From positions 2,914,001 through 2,978,000 of the forward strand of contig CP150183.1 of assembly GCA_037965595.1 (NCBI GenBank): 64,000 nucleotides of DNA, in the 5' to 3' direction. Below are positions 17,376 to 28,838 of the stretch, one piece after another (position 1 is the stretch's first letter; the number at the start of each line of letters is the position of its first letter). The DNA is from Alkalihalobacillus sp. FSL W8-0930. Lineage in GTDB: Bacteria; Bacillota; Bacilli; Bacillales; Bacillaceae_D. The position numbers and the translations under genes are program-made. Below the pieces are notes generated by a model that ran no database searches, was not told the origin of the DNA, and saw only the letters and a list, made by a program, of their open reading frames with translations.

Positions 17376-18222
17376 ACCATGGCAGAACATCTTAGCTGTA
17401 TGCTTCCTACTTCTCTCTCTTGGACTATTTTTCTTGCAGATGGGGTATCTATTTGCGCCTCGCTTATTAAGCAGAGAACTAGAGTATATTCATAACCATC
17501 TTTTCTATTGGATAAATTGTATATGCATAATCAGTTTGATTGTCTCTTTTTTACTCTATTTTAAACGATCAAAAAAATGGCTGATGATTGGCGGAACAAC
17601 TGTAACTTTATTTGTAGCTCTAAACGGCTACTTCATGTATTCTTCCAGCCAAAACGTGATGAGTACTGTCAGCTTTTCACCAGATGGCTCGAACACTCTT
17701 GTACTGAAGCAAGACCTTCAAAAAAATGAAATGATTTATTACCGTGACTATTACTATATCTTTGCAAGGCCTCTTCAAAGGCTATCTACTAATGATCAAA
17801 CCTTACATGTTAAATGGCTTGCAAACGACATCGCTGCCATCACCTACGAGGATGCTGATCATCGTACACAGCAGCATATTGCTACGTACGGAGATCGTGG
17901 TGACGGAATATCTTATTATGAAGTCGGTGCGCAAATTCATGGTGTATGGGTAAATGGGGATACGAGAGTAACAAGTGGACCAGAAGGGATTACAATTGAA
18001 GAAGATGGACATACTTATGAATTTGAATGGGATCAGAGCCAGCAATATGGAACATTAGCACTAGTGTTAAAAGATGGTCAGTATCCAACTTGGACCATTG
18101 CCTTAGCTGACGATTTTGTCGCTCAATTAGAAGCCTCGACTTCTCAACCTGGGCATATCATTCTTTATCCAAGTTCAATAAACGATCATGAAGCTAAAAG
18201 CCTTGAAAGAGTAGGCAATTAA
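17362..18222 (+). CDS. Membrane-anchored protein of unknown function
   Basis: A 286-residue protein with three N-terminal membrane helices (FLLLSLGLFFLQMGYLF, the WINCICIISLIVSFLLYF region, and IGGTTVTLFVALNGYFMY) followed by a beta-rich external domain of about 180 residues containing TVSFSPDGSNTLVLK and several WD-like turns. Either the ATG at 17350 or that at 17362 may be used; I prefer 17362 because the AAGGA is too close to the first. The start overlaps the end of the BNR gene, indicating cotranscription. I do not recognise the family. Confidence 0.78.
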   Translation: MTSNKPWQNILAVCFLLLSLGLFFLQMGYLFAPRLLSRELEYIHNHLFYWINCICIISLIVSFLLYFKRSKKWLMIGGTTVTLFVALNGYFMYSSSQNVMSTVSFSPDGSNTLVLKQDLQKNEMIYYRDYYYIFARPLQRLSTNDQTLHVKWLANDIAAITYEDADHRTQQHIATYGDRGDGISYYEVGAQIHGVWVNGDTRVTSGPEGITIEEDGHTYEFEWDQSQQYGTLALVLKDGQYPTWTIALADDFVAQLEASTSQPGHIILYPSSINDHEAKSLERVGN

Positions 18223-18228
18223 GAAAGT

Positions 18229-18263
18229 AAAAAAGCGAGCCCGCTGAGGACTCGCTTTTTTAT
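18229..18263. terminator. Bidirectional terminator between the membrane protein gene and sufB
   Basis: AAAAAGCGAG and CTCGCTTTTT arms enclose an inner GC pairing, with A/T runs on both sides. It can end both the plus-strand pair and the suf operon on the minus strand. Confidence 0.85.
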
Positions 18264-18271
18264 ATTTCTAA

Positions 18272-19669
18272 TTATCCGATTGACCCTTCCATTTCAAAGC
18301 TGATCAGACGGTTCATCTCAACTGCATATTCCATTGGAAGTTCTTTTGTGAATGGCTCGATGAAGCCCATAACGATCATCTCTGTTGCTTCTTGCTCAGA
18401 GATTCCACGGCTCATTAGATAGAAGAGTTGATCTTCTGATACTTTTGATACCGTTGCTTCGTGCTCAAGCGTGATGTTGTTATTTAAGATTTCATTGTAT
18501 GGAATCGTATCAGATGTGGATTGGTTATCCATGATTAGAGTATCGCACTCAATCTTAGATTTTGATCCTTCCGAGCGACGTCCAAAGTGGCAAATTCCAC
18601 GATATGTTACTTTACCACCATGCTTAGAAATCGATTTTGATACGATCGTAGAAGAACAGTTAGGTGCAAGGTGAGTGACTTTCGCTCCTGCATCCTGGTG
18701 CTGTCCTTTACCAGCGATTGCGATGGAAAGGATTGTTCCTTTTGCACCTTCTCCACGCATGATAACAGCTGGGTACTTCATTGTTAATTTAGATCCGATG
18801 TTTCCATCAACCCATTCCATAGTTGCTCCAGCATCTGCAACCGCACGTTTTGTCACGAGGTTAAAGATGTTTGGTGCCCAGTTCTGGATGGTTGTGTAAC
18901 GACAATATGCATTGTCCTTAACAATGATTTCAACAACGGCACTGTGAAGTGAGTTTGTAGTGTAAACTGGCGCTGTACAGCCCTCTACGTAGTGAACAGA
19001 GCTATCTTCATCAGCAATAATTAACGTACGCTCGAACTGACCCATGTTCTCAGAGTTAATACGGAAGTATGCTTGTAGAGGCGTTTCCGTTTTAACACCT
19101 TTAGGTACATAGATGAATGATCCACCAGACCATACAGCTGAGTTTAGTGCAGCGAACTTATTATCCGCCGGAGGGATAATCGTTCCGAAGTGCTTTTTGA
19201 AGATATCTTCATTTTCACGAAGAGCAGAATCTGTATCCTTAAAGATAATTCCAAGATCCGTAAGCTCTTGCTTCATGTTGTGATAAACAACCTCAGACTC
19301 ATACTGTGCAGATACACCAGCTAGATACTTTTGCTCTGCTTCAGGAATTCCGAGCTTATCAAATGTGTTTTTAATTTCTTCTGGTACTTCATCCCAAGAG
19401 CGTTCTGTTTGCTCAGATGCTTTTACGTAATACGTAATGTCATCAAAGTCTAGCTCTGAAAGATCGCCGCCCCATTGAGGCATAGGCATTTTGTAGAAAA
19501 GCTCAAGAGATTTCAGACGGAAGTCAAGCATCCATTGAGGCTCTTCCTTCATACGTGAAATTTCTTCAACGATTTCTTTTGTTAGGCCACGTCCAGAACG
19601 GAAGATCGATACGTCACGGTCTGAAAATCCATATTTATATTCACCAATATCAGGCATTTTCTTTGCCAT
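18272..19669 (-). CDS. sufB: Fe-S cluster assembly protein SufB
   Basis: A 465-residue SufB, the usual length. With SufC and SufD it forms the SufBC2D scaffold on which Fe-S clusters are built. Visible family features are the N-terminal [10 protein letters not shown], the beta-helix core with [20 protein letters not shown], and the C-terminal [20 protein letters not shown] containing the conserved Glu/His region. AGGAGGG lies before the ATG. It is the last gene of the sufCDSUB operon and is followed by a terminator. Confidence 0.97.
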   Translation of the reverse strand: MAKKMPDIGEYKYGFSDRDVSIFRSGRGLTKEIVEEISRMKEEPQWMLDFRLKSLELFYKMPMPQWGGDLSELDFDDITYYVKASEQTERSWDEVPEEIKNTFDKLGIPEAEQKYLAGVSAQYESEVVYHNMKQELTDLGIIFKDTDSALRENEDIFKKHFGTIIPPADNKFAALNSAVWSGGSFIYVPKGVKTETPLQAYFRINSENMGQFERTLIIADEDSSVHYVEGCTAPVYTTNSLHSAVVEIIVKDNAYCRYTTIQNWAPNIFNLVTKRAVADAGATMEWVDGNIGSKLTMKYPAVIMRGEGAKGTILSIAIAGKGQHQDAGAKVTHLAPNCSSTIVSKSISKHGGKVTYRGICHFGRRSEGSKSKIECDTLIMDNQSTSDTIPYNEILNNNITLEHEATVSKVSEDQLFYLMSRGISEQEATEMIVMGFIEPFTKELPMEYAVEMNRLISFEMEGSIG

Positions 19670-19700
19670 TGTGAATCCCTCCTAATGAGAATCAACTTGC

Positions 19701-22652
<2,952 letters not shown>

Positions 22653-22685
22653 ATATACCCACCCTTTATTGTTGATCTACTTTTA

Positions 22686-23471
22686 TTATGCTTCCTGATT
22701 TACGCGCTCGTCTTCAATACCAAGCTCTGCTTTGATCCAGTCATAACCTTCTGCTTCAAGACGCTCTGCAAGCTCTGGACCACCAGATTTAACAATACGT
22801 CCTTGCATCATAACGTGGACTTTATCAGGAGTAATGTAGTCCAACAGACGTTGGTAGTGAGTAATAATTAAGCAACCGAAATCTTCTCCGCGCATTTCGT
22901 TTACACCTTTTGAAACAACTTTAAGTGCATCAATATCAAGACCAGAGTCAATTTCATCAAGAATCGCAATTTTAGGCTCAAGCATAAGTAGTTGAAGAAT
23001 TTCGTTGCGCTTCTTCTCTCCGCCTGAGAATCCTTCGTTCAGGTAACGTTGAGAGAAAGACTGATCCATATCTAGTACATCCATTTTTGAATCCATTTTA
23101 CGGATGAATTTCATTAGAGAAATTTCTTCGCCTTCTTCTTTTCCAGCATTGATTGCTGAACGAAGGAAGTCTGCATTTGTAATTCCGCTAATTTCACTTG
23201 GGTATTGCATTGCAAGGAAAAGACCAGCTTGTGCACGCTCGTCCACTTCCATTTCACGTACATCTTCACCATCAAGGTGGATAGATCCACTTGTGATTTC
23301 ATACTTAGGATGACCCATGATTGCAGAAGCTAACGTTGATTTACCTGTACCGTTTGGCCCCATGATTGCATGGATTTCTCCACCTTTTACGTCTAAGCTA
23401 AAGTCTCTTAGAATGTGCTTTCCTTCTATTGAAACGTTCAAGTTCTCAATTTTTAAATGTGATGCTGCCAT
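22686..23471 (-). CDS. sufC: Fe-S assembly ATPase SufC
   Basis: A 261-residue ABC-type ATPase without membrane partner. Walker A is GPNGTGKST, the signature is [10 protein letters not shown], and Walker B is [16 protein letters not shown], the form specific to SufC. It drives conformational change in SufB-SufD during cluster assembly. The ATG at 23471 was chosen because GGAGGT lies 7 nt before it; the longer in-frame start at 23540 lacks a ribosome site. It is the first gene of the operon. Confidence 0.97.
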   Translation of the reverse strand: MAASHLKIENLNVSIEGKHILRDFSLDVKGGEIHAIMGPNGTGKSTLASAIMGHPKYEITSGSIHLDGEDVREMEVDERAQAGLFLAMQYPSEISGITNADFLRSAINAGKEEGEEISLMKFIRKMDSKMDVLDMDQSFSQRYLNEGFSGGEKKRNEILQLLMLEPKIAILDEIDSGLDIDALKVVSKGVNEMRGEDFGCLIITHYQRLLDYITPDKVHVMMQGRIVKSGGPELAERLEAEGYDWIKAELGIEDERVNQEA

Positions 23472-23530
23472 TTTCACTACCTCCAATGTATGTGCTGTAC
23501 AAACAGAATTTACACAGCCGTTCAATTTAC

Positions 23531-23584
23531 TTATTATCATTCTATTCTCATTCTAATCTTATAACAAATCCAACTTGAGTTCAA
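23531..23584 (-). promoter_or_regulatory. suf operon promoter with Fur-like repeats
   Basis: On the minus strand TTGAAC (23579-23584) and TAAGAT (23556-23561) are 17 bp apart. Just downstream is a run of GAATGA/GAATAG/GATAAT-like hexamers (about 23531-23556) that resembles degenerate Fur-box half sites. The promoter is plausible; the Fur link is weak. Confidence 0.4.
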
Positions 23585-23619
23585 GGCGTCAAGCCTACTA
23601 GGCGAAACTTCATTATAAC

Positions 23620-23651
23620 AAAAAAAGTAGCAACACCAAAGGGTGCTGCTA
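23620..23651 (-). terminator. Terminator of yurZ
   Basis: TAGCAGCACC and GGTGTTGCTA pair around CTTT, followed by seven T on the minus strand, 14 bp after the yurZ stop. Confidence 0.85.
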
Positions 23652-23664
23652 GATCTCACTCTTA

Positions 23665-24054
23665 TTATTGAAACGCCTGCTTTGATGATTTGTTTCCAAG
23701 CTTCTGAATGGCCTCTTGCACAAGGGTTACACCTTGGCTCATTGCAGCTCCTCCACCGAACGCTGCTGCTACTCCAACCGACTCAAGAATCTCCTCTTCA
23801 CTACAGCCTTGATCGAGACATCCTTTTGTGTGGTAGATAATGCAATACTCATCCTGAGAATAGACACTAATGCCAAGAGCAATTAATTGTTTTCCCTTTT
23901 TCGTTAGTGTGCCTTCTTCAAAGCAGGACTCTGTAAACTTATTATAACTTTTTGCAATGTGAGGTAGCTTCTGTGTAAATGAATGGAGTCCTTCTTTGTA
24001 CGTATGAAGTGCCTCTTGAATCGTGTTATCTTGTTGTGATTGTTGCTGTTCCAT
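23665..24054 (-). CDS. yurZ: Carboxymuconolactone decarboxylase/AhpD-fold protein YurZ
   Basis: A 129-residue AhpD-like helical protein matching YurZ, which lies beside the suf operon in B. subtilis as well. The CMD core [20 protein letters not shown] is visible at about residues 54-73. In AhpD peroxidases the site is CxxC followed by His; here the first cysteine is replaced (DEYC), leaving a single cysteine before YH, plus another in TKGC. Thiol-disulfide activity is therefore doubtful. The ATG at 24054 is 10 nt after AAGGAG. A terminator follows. Confidence 0.85.
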   Translation of the reverse strand: MEQQQSQQDNTIQEALHTYKEGLHSFTQKLPHIAKSYNKFTESCFEEGTLTKKGKQLIALGISVYSQDEYCIIYHTKGCLDQGCSEEEILESVGVAAAFGGGAAMSQGVTLVQEAIQKLGNKSSKQAFQ

Positions 24055-24304
24055 GAGCCTCAAACTCCTTCTACTTATAAAATCGTATGTCAGTAGTATG
24101 AGCGGGAGGATGAGAAGTTATGCGATATTATTAGGAGGACTACTTTGTAAAAAACATTAGAGAGGAATGTGAGTAAGCAGTTGCTGCATTGGAGTCTTCG
24201 CTAAAGATAAAAGAAAGCGAGACATAATATTGATGTGGGAGCAAAACAAGTACATAGCAATAAATCCGCTACATGAGAATCCCTCGCTTTCCACGGGAAC
24301 GGCC

Positions 24305-25874
24305 CATAGCCGTCAAGTTAAGAAAGGAAAAAGAAAGAGCTCATCCTTTCTCTTGTAGTGGATCTAGTATTTTCCATCAGGGTACGTATGGGTAGATTGG
24401 CTCTTTTTCTATTTTTTTTTGCACCGGATTCTACCGTTTTACTCCACACGCGCATGTGTTTCATAGGCGATCTGTAAGATGTCATAGGGACTTTGATGGC
24501 GGTGGCGATGGTCTTTTCGTCCATGTCGGTAAATGCTCTCGTAGATATTTTCTAGAACGTCTTCTAATGAAGAACGATGATAGAGAGCGTATCCTTTTGA
24601 CTCTTCTATAGCCCTTTTGGCATGATGGATACACTTGTATTCACTGCCTTCGAGGTGGTGCTTTTGATGAAGATAGAACCGGCATTGAAACGCCACCATC
24701 GAGGAAAGCAGAATGTGTATAAGTTTCCCATACATGTGGCAGAGAAACCGATCTGGATTCATCGCGCGCACGTGATCAATGGCGAAAAGGGATTTCCACG
24801 TTTTGAAAAGAATCTCGACTTGCCAGCGTAAGGAATACATCGGATACAATGCTTGCACATCCATTTCTTCCTGTGTTAGGTTAGTGGCAAGGATTTGGGT
24901 ATGATCCTTTTTGTCGGCGGATTGGGTATGACCCCCTTTCCGTCTTCTTTTTCGTAAACCGGCTTTCCTCTTGTTTTGTTGATCCTCTGTCAATCGTTGC
25001 ACGATGACACGGGTTTGAAGGGTGTTCTTTCCTTTGACCCCTAATTGGATGACCCCATAATCTTTGATCGCTCCCGGTTCTAGCTGCTTCGCATCTTCTT
25101 CTGGTTTGATTTGGATTCGTTCCCCTTGATCATCTCTAGTCCAATAGGTCATATTGGCCGGCGTCCGCGTGATATAAGAAGCGCCTGCACGATCGATTTG
25201 TTTCAAATGGTCGCCAGAAAAGTAGCCGAGATCACGGATGATCAAATCACCTGGTTGAATCGTATCGGCTAATGCATAGGCGGCGTGATGGTCACTTTCT
25301 CTTGAACCGGAAAGTAAGGTATGCAAAAATTTCCCCTCATATAGCTCATACTCTAAATGAATTTTCGCTCCATCTGAAGAAGTACCATCTTTCTTTGGTC
25401 GTTCAAATGAAGTCGCATCTAAGATGCGGATCCGAGAAAACGGGGTCTCAGGAAGAGGTGGCATGGCCATCAACTCTTGTTTGGCCGCCAATTGAAAAAA
25501 CACATGCTTCAAAAAAGCCGCTCCTTTTTCATCGAAGCGTTGATGTAAGGCTTGTTTGGAAAGGTGGGTATTGGATTCACGTGAAAGAGCCCCGCAAAGC
25601 TGTGTTAACTCTGTCGCACCGACGGGTTGAGGAAGAAAGGAACAAATACTTAGGAAATCCTCAGGTTTTAATTTCTTTAGACGCTGTACAAACCCAACAT
25701 CTCGGGCAGATTGGCGAAGGTTCGGTACAGATAAAACGTCCAACACGGTTTTCGCAAACGTACTGAACTCCTCTTTTAAAGACACAAACGATCCCTCCCT
25801 AGGACTGGTTAAACCCCCATCCTAACGAAGAATCGTCTATAGTTAAACCGATTTTACTTAACTTGACGGCTATG
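24305..25874 (-). mobile_element. IS231-like insertion sequence (IS4 family), about 1.57 kb
   Basis: The ends are perfect 18-bp inverted repeats (24305-24322 and 25857-25874) starting CATAGCCGTCAAGTTAAG, similar to the termini of IS231 elements. A 10-bp direct repeat GGGAACGGCC flanks the element (24295-24304 and 25875-25884), the target duplication size expected for IS231. It holds one intact transposase gene. Both ends and the gene are undamaged, suggesting a fairly recent insertion that may still be active. Confidence 0.93.
24439..25785 (-). CDS. IS4-family (IS231 group) DDE transposase
   Basis: A 448-residue transposase of full length. The catalytic DDE residues are visible as LDATSFERPK (first Asp, near residue 125), LIIRDLGYFSG (second Asp, near 190) and the YREK signature YSLRWQVEILFKTWK (Y-x2-R-x3-E-x6-K, near 325). 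The GTG start follows GGGAGGG. It occupies nearly the whole IS and has no frameshift. Confidence 0.95.
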   Translation of the reverse strand: MSLKEEFSTFAKTVLDVLSVPNLRQSARDVGFVQRLKKLKPEDFLSICSFLPQPVGATELTQLCGALSRESNTHLSKQALHQRFDEKGAAFLKHVFFQLAAKQELMAMPPLPETPFSRIRILDATSFERPKKDGTSSDGAKIHLEYELYEGKFLHTLLSGSRESDHHAAYALADTIQPGDLIIRDLGYFSGDHLKQIDRAGASYITRTPANMTYWTRDDQGERIQIKPEEDAKQLEPGAIKDYGVIQLGVKGKNTLQTRVIVQRLTEDQQNKRKAGLRKRRRKGGHTQSADKKDHTQILATNLTQEEMDVQALYPMYSLRWQVEILFKTWKSLFAIDHVRAMNPDRFLCHMYGKLIHILLSSMVAFQCRFYLHQKHHLEGSEYKCIHHAKRAIEESKGYALYHRSSLEDVLENIYESIYRHGRKDHRHRHQSPYDILQIAYETHARVE

Positions 25875-25981
25875 GGGAACGGCCTCAGCCCCTTTCGCGA
25901 AAAGGGCACCGCTACAGTGTCTTCACCGCGTTCTGTTCCGTAGGAGTCTCGAGTTCTCCCTCCGCTAGTTTTAATAAAACT

Positions 25982-26024
25982 ACAAATGGCGAATGATTCT
26001 GCAATCGAATCATTCGCCATTTGT
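25982..26024 (-). terminator. 18-bp hairpin at the end of the repeat, likely metQ terminator
   Basis: ACAAATGGCGAATGATTC pairs perfectly with its complement around a 7-nt loop, and TTTTATT follows on the minus strand, 49 bp after the metQ stop. The same hairpin, degraded, begins repeat copy B. The interval 25786-26072 contains only the IS end and this repeat. Confidence 0.75.
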
Positions 26025-26072
26025 GTATTGATTTTTTAGTTTATGTCCCAAGCTCAATCATTTCAAAGTAGC

Positions 26073-26882
26073 TTACTGAACCGGTAATACAGCACCTTCG
26101 TACTTTTCTTCAATGAAATCTTGAATTTCTTGAGAGTGAAGTACTTCTACTAATTTCTGAATGTCTTCACGCTCTTCATCACCAGCACGAACAACAATTA
26201 AGTTACCAAATGGGTTATCTGTACCACTTGACTCTGTGATCAATCCGTCCTCTGAAGGGTTAAGATCAATCTCAAGTGCATAGTTTGCATTGATAATTAG
26301 CGCATCACCTTCATTGTTTTGATATAACTGTGGTAATAGCGATGCATCTACATCATTTCTAAATTCTAAGTTTTTTGGGTTCTCTTCAATATCGTCCAAT
26401 GTTGCATCATAGCCAACACCTTCAGTTAATGTAATTAATCCTTCTTGTGCAAGTAGTTGAAGAGAGCGTCCTTCTTCTGCAGGGTTATTACTAAAAATAA
26501 TAAGTCCACCTTCTGGAATATCATCCACATTATCATACTCCGAAGAATACAATGCGTAAGGCTCAATATGAACCGCATCTCCAGCTACTGCAAAATCATA
26601 TCCAAACTCTTCCGTTTGCTTATCTAGGTAAGGCTGATGCTGGAAATAGTTTGCATCAATATCTCCATCTTCTAGTGCAATGTTAGGAATGTTATAATCT
26701 TCCGCAACAATAATATCTAAAGCAATGCCATCGTCCTCAAGGATCGTTGCTGCTTCTTCAAGAATTTCAGTGTGTGGAACGTTTGAAGCTGTAATACGAA
26801 TCGTGTCTTCATCTCCTGAACCACAAGCTGCAAGTGCAAGAATAATACTGGATGTCCCAAGCGTACCTAAGATTTTTTTCAT
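26073..26882 (-). CDS. metQ: Methionine-binding lipoprotein MetQ
   Basis: A 269-residue NlpA-family lipoprotein. The signal peptide ends in the lipobox LAAC (about residues 16-19), followed by a binding domain with ITASNVPHTEILEEAATIL, GDIDANYFQHQPYLDKQ and ALIINANYALEIDL typical of MetQ. It captures methionine outside the membrane for MetNP. The ATG at 26882 follows GGGGGA. Third gene of the metNPQ operon. Highly acidic sequence composition would suit an alkaline or saline habitat. Confidence 0.95.
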   Translation of the reverse strand: MKKILGTLGTSSIILALAACGSGDEDTIRITASNVPHTEILEEAATILEDDGIALDIIVAEDYNIPNIALEDGDIDANYFQHQPYLDKQTEEFGYDFAVAGDAVHIEPYALYSSEYDNVDDIPEGGLIIFSNNPAEEGRSLQLLAQEGLITLTEGVGYDATLDDIEENPKNLEFRNDVDASLLPQLYQNNEGDALIINANYALEIDLNPSEDGLITESSGTDNPFGNLIVVRAGDEEREDIQKLVEVLHSQEIQDFIEEKYEGAVLPVQ

Positions 26883-26905
26883 GTTTCCATCCCCCATCTG
26901 ATTTT

Positions 26906-27571
26906 TTAGCGTTTGTCTGTTTTATATGTGAGAAGGTCGCCGATCCACTGCACAATAAATACAATGAGTAGAATGACAACTGTAGCCACCAATGTTACAT
27001 CGCTATTATTCCGTTGGAACCCTTCCTGATATGCAAGTGTTCCAAGTCCTCCACCACCAACAATTCCAGCCATTGCTGTGTATCCAATCATCGCAATCGT
27101 TGTGACTGTAATCCCTGAAATAAGTGCAGGTGTTGACTCTGGTAATAAGACTTTAAAAATAATCGTTGAAGATGTGGCACCCATTGATTGGGCTGCTTCG
27201 ATGACACCACGGTCAATTTCTCTTAAAGCAATCTCAACCATACGAGCATAAAATGGAGCCGCTCCAATAATAAGTGCAGGCAAGGCAGCGGTTGGTCCAA
27301 GAATGGTTCCAACTAATAACTTTGTAAATGGAATAATCAAAATTAACAAGATGACAAATGGTATCGATCGAGTAATATTTACGTAGGCACCAATCACCGT
27401 ATTAATCGGCTTGTTAGCCCATAAGTTTCCCTTACCAGTTAAATATAACAGTAATCCGAGCAGAATACCAAGAATAAATGTAGCGATTAAAGAAATTCCC
27501 GTCATATAGACGGTTTCAAGGGTTGCATCCCAGATGCGATCCCAACGAACGTTTGGAAATAATTCAGTCAC
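26906..27571 (-). CDS. metP: Methionine ABC transporter permease MetP
   Basis: A 221-residue permease with five membrane helices and the EAA-loop EIDRGVIEAAQSMGATSS near residue 138 that contacts MetN. The start is a GTG at 27571 behind GGAGGT; it overlaps the last 8 nt of metN, so translation is coupled. Family and context (metN upstream, metQ downstream, SAM riboswitch) define it as the methionine uptake permease. Confidence 0.94.
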   Translation of the reverse strand: MTELFPNVRWDRIWDATLETVYMTGISLIATFILGILLGLLLYLTGKGNLWANKPINTVIGAYVNITRSIPFVILLILIIPFTKLLVGTILGPTAALPALIIGAAPFYARMVEIALREIDRGVIEAAQSMGATSSTIIFKVLLPESTPALISGITVTTIAMIGYTAMAGIVGGGGLGTLAYQEGFQRNNSDVTLVATVVILLIVFIVQWIGDLLTYKTDKR

Positions 27572-28589
27572 GGCGTAACACCTCCGCTTCAACCTCTTTG
27601 GTCATGATATAATCTAATGCTTTTTTCTTTTCTACTTCATCGCCGGTGATCTGGATAAAAAGAGTTCCATAAGATCCACCTTGAACCTTTGTAATTTTAC
27701 CGTGCAGAATGGACACATCAATTTCAAATGTACGAATGAGCTCTGAGATTAACGGGCGCTCTGCACTTGTTCCTGAGAACGTAAGCTGAACGATGTCACC
27801 TGATCCAGTATCATTTAAAATTTCTTGAATCGTTTCTTCTGTATCATCCTGCTCCGTAATTTGTTTGAGAAATTCTTTTGTCATTTCTTCCTTAGGGTGT
27901 CGGAACACATCAAGTACAGGTCCCTTTTCAACAATTTGTCCATTTTCCATTACAGCAACCTCTGAACAAATCTTACGAATAACATGCATTTCGTGTGTGA
28001 TCAATACAATAGTCAGCTTAAGCTTTTGGTTTATATCTACTAACAAATCTAAGATCGACTCAGTGGTTTTTGGATCAAGTGCTGATGTAGCTTCATCACA
28101 AAGGAGTACCTTCGGATTATTTGCGAGAGCTCTTGCTATTCCCACGCGCTGTTTTTGTCCTCCACTTAACTGAGAAGGATAACTTGCATCTCTTCCTTCT
28201 AGCCCCACAAGCTTAATCAATTCTTTCACACGCTGATCTTTATCAGTCCCTTTTACTCCTGCAATTTCTAGAGGAAAGGCGATGTTATCGTACACTGTAC
28301 GAGACCATAGCAGGTTAAAGTGTTGAAAGATCATTCCCATTTCTTGACGGGATTTACGAAGATCTTTTTTAGATAACTTCGAAATGTCTTCTCCATCTAT
28401 GTTTACCTCGCCACTTGTCGGACGCTCTAACATGTTCAACATACGTATTAATGTACTCTTTCCTGCACCACTATACCCAATGATGCCAAAGATACCGCCC
28501 TTTTCAATCGTTAAGTCAACGCCATCGACTGCGGTAACGGCACCGCTTTTTAATTCAAAGACTTTCTTTAATCCTTTAAGTGTTATCAC
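27564..28589 (-). CDS. metN: Methionine ABC transporter ATPase MetN
   Basis: A 341-residue ABC ATPase. Walker A is GYSGAGKST, the Q-loop lies in MGMIFQHFNLLWS, the signature is LSGGQKQR, and Walker B is VLLCDEATSALDP. The C-terminal 80 residues form the NIL domain, which binds methionine and inhibits transport when it is plentiful. The start is GTG at 28589 behind GTGAGG. It is the first gene after the SAM-I riboswitch. Confidence 0.96.
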   Translation of the reverse strand: MITLKGLKKVFELKSGAVTAVDGVDLTIEKGGIFGIIGYSGAGKSTLIRMLNMLERPTSGEVNIDGEDISKLSKKDLRKSRQEMGMIFQHFNLLWSRTVYDNIAFPLEIAGVKGTDKDQRVKELIKLVGLEGRDASYPSQLSGGQKQRVGIARALANNPKVLLCDEATSALDPKTTESILDLLVDINQKLKLTIVLITHEMHVIRKICSEVAVMENGQIVEKGPVLDVFRHPKEEMTKEFLKQITEQDDTEETIQEILNDTGSGDIVQLTFSGTSAERPLISELIRTFEIDVSILHGKITKVQGGSYGTLFIQITGDEVEKKKALDYIMTKEVEAEVLRRD

Positions 28590-28621
28590 AAGCGTAATCC
28601 TCACTTTCTTCTCGTACTAAA

Positions 28622-28656
28622 CAAAAAAACCTCATGCAGATAAGCAGAAGGTTTTC
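28622..28656 (-). terminator. SAM riboswitch terminator
   Basis: An imperfect stem beginning AACCTTCTGC and closing GCATGAGGTT, followed by seven T on the minus strand, lies between the aptamer and metN. Confidence 0.78.
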
Positions 28657-28666
28657 ATCTATCCCT

Positions 28667-28785
28667 CTCTCATCTATCAAAGTAACAACCGTTACTTTGC
28701 TGGAATTAGCACCTGCAGAATCTAAATAAGATTCCGTGGTTGCCGGGCATCGTCGGGCCAGTCCCTCCGCCACTCTTGATAAGAG
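28667..28785 (-). ncRNA. SAM-I riboswitch (S box) controlling metNPQ
   Basis: The minus strand carries the S-box blocks CTCTTATCAAGAG, GGCGGAGGGACTGGCCCGA, TGATGCCCGGCAACC-type sequence (GATGCCCGGCAACC), and GGTGCTAATTCCAGCA. CTCTTATC (28778-28785) pairs with GATGAGAG (28667-28674) to close P1. Binding of S-adenosylmethionine would stabilise the downstream terminator and shut off methionine uptake. Confidence 0.96.
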
Positions 28786-28838
28786 TTTATTTAATTTGTA
28801 CTAAGTTGGGAAAATCATAGCATGCAATCGTAACCTGG

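Larger units (their letters stand above)
24215..26025 (-). repeat. Repeated intergenic element, copy A, split by the IS
   Basis: Read on the minus strand from 26025, the element has a perfect 18-bp hairpin (25982-26024), a 58-bp core (25909-25966), an internal palindrome CCCTTTTCGCGAAAGGG, and a second half (24215-24304) beyond the inserted IS. The core matches copy B (57178-57235) at 57 of 58 bases. TGTAGCGG occurs twice, once on each side of the IS (25909-25916 and 24266-24273). The left boundary is approximate. The flank 24064-24214 holds no gene. Confidence 0.85.

Noticed and set aside
24318-24524. 68-residue frame at the IS end
   Set aside because: It overlaps the transposase end in another frame and has no ribosome site.
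25272-25766. 164-residue frame opposite the transposase
   Set aside because: Antisense shadow of an intact transposase.
25799-26020. 73-residue frame on the minus strand
   Set aside because: It lies in the repeat hairpin, core and IS end, has no ribosome site and matches no protein; it is an artefact of the repeat.
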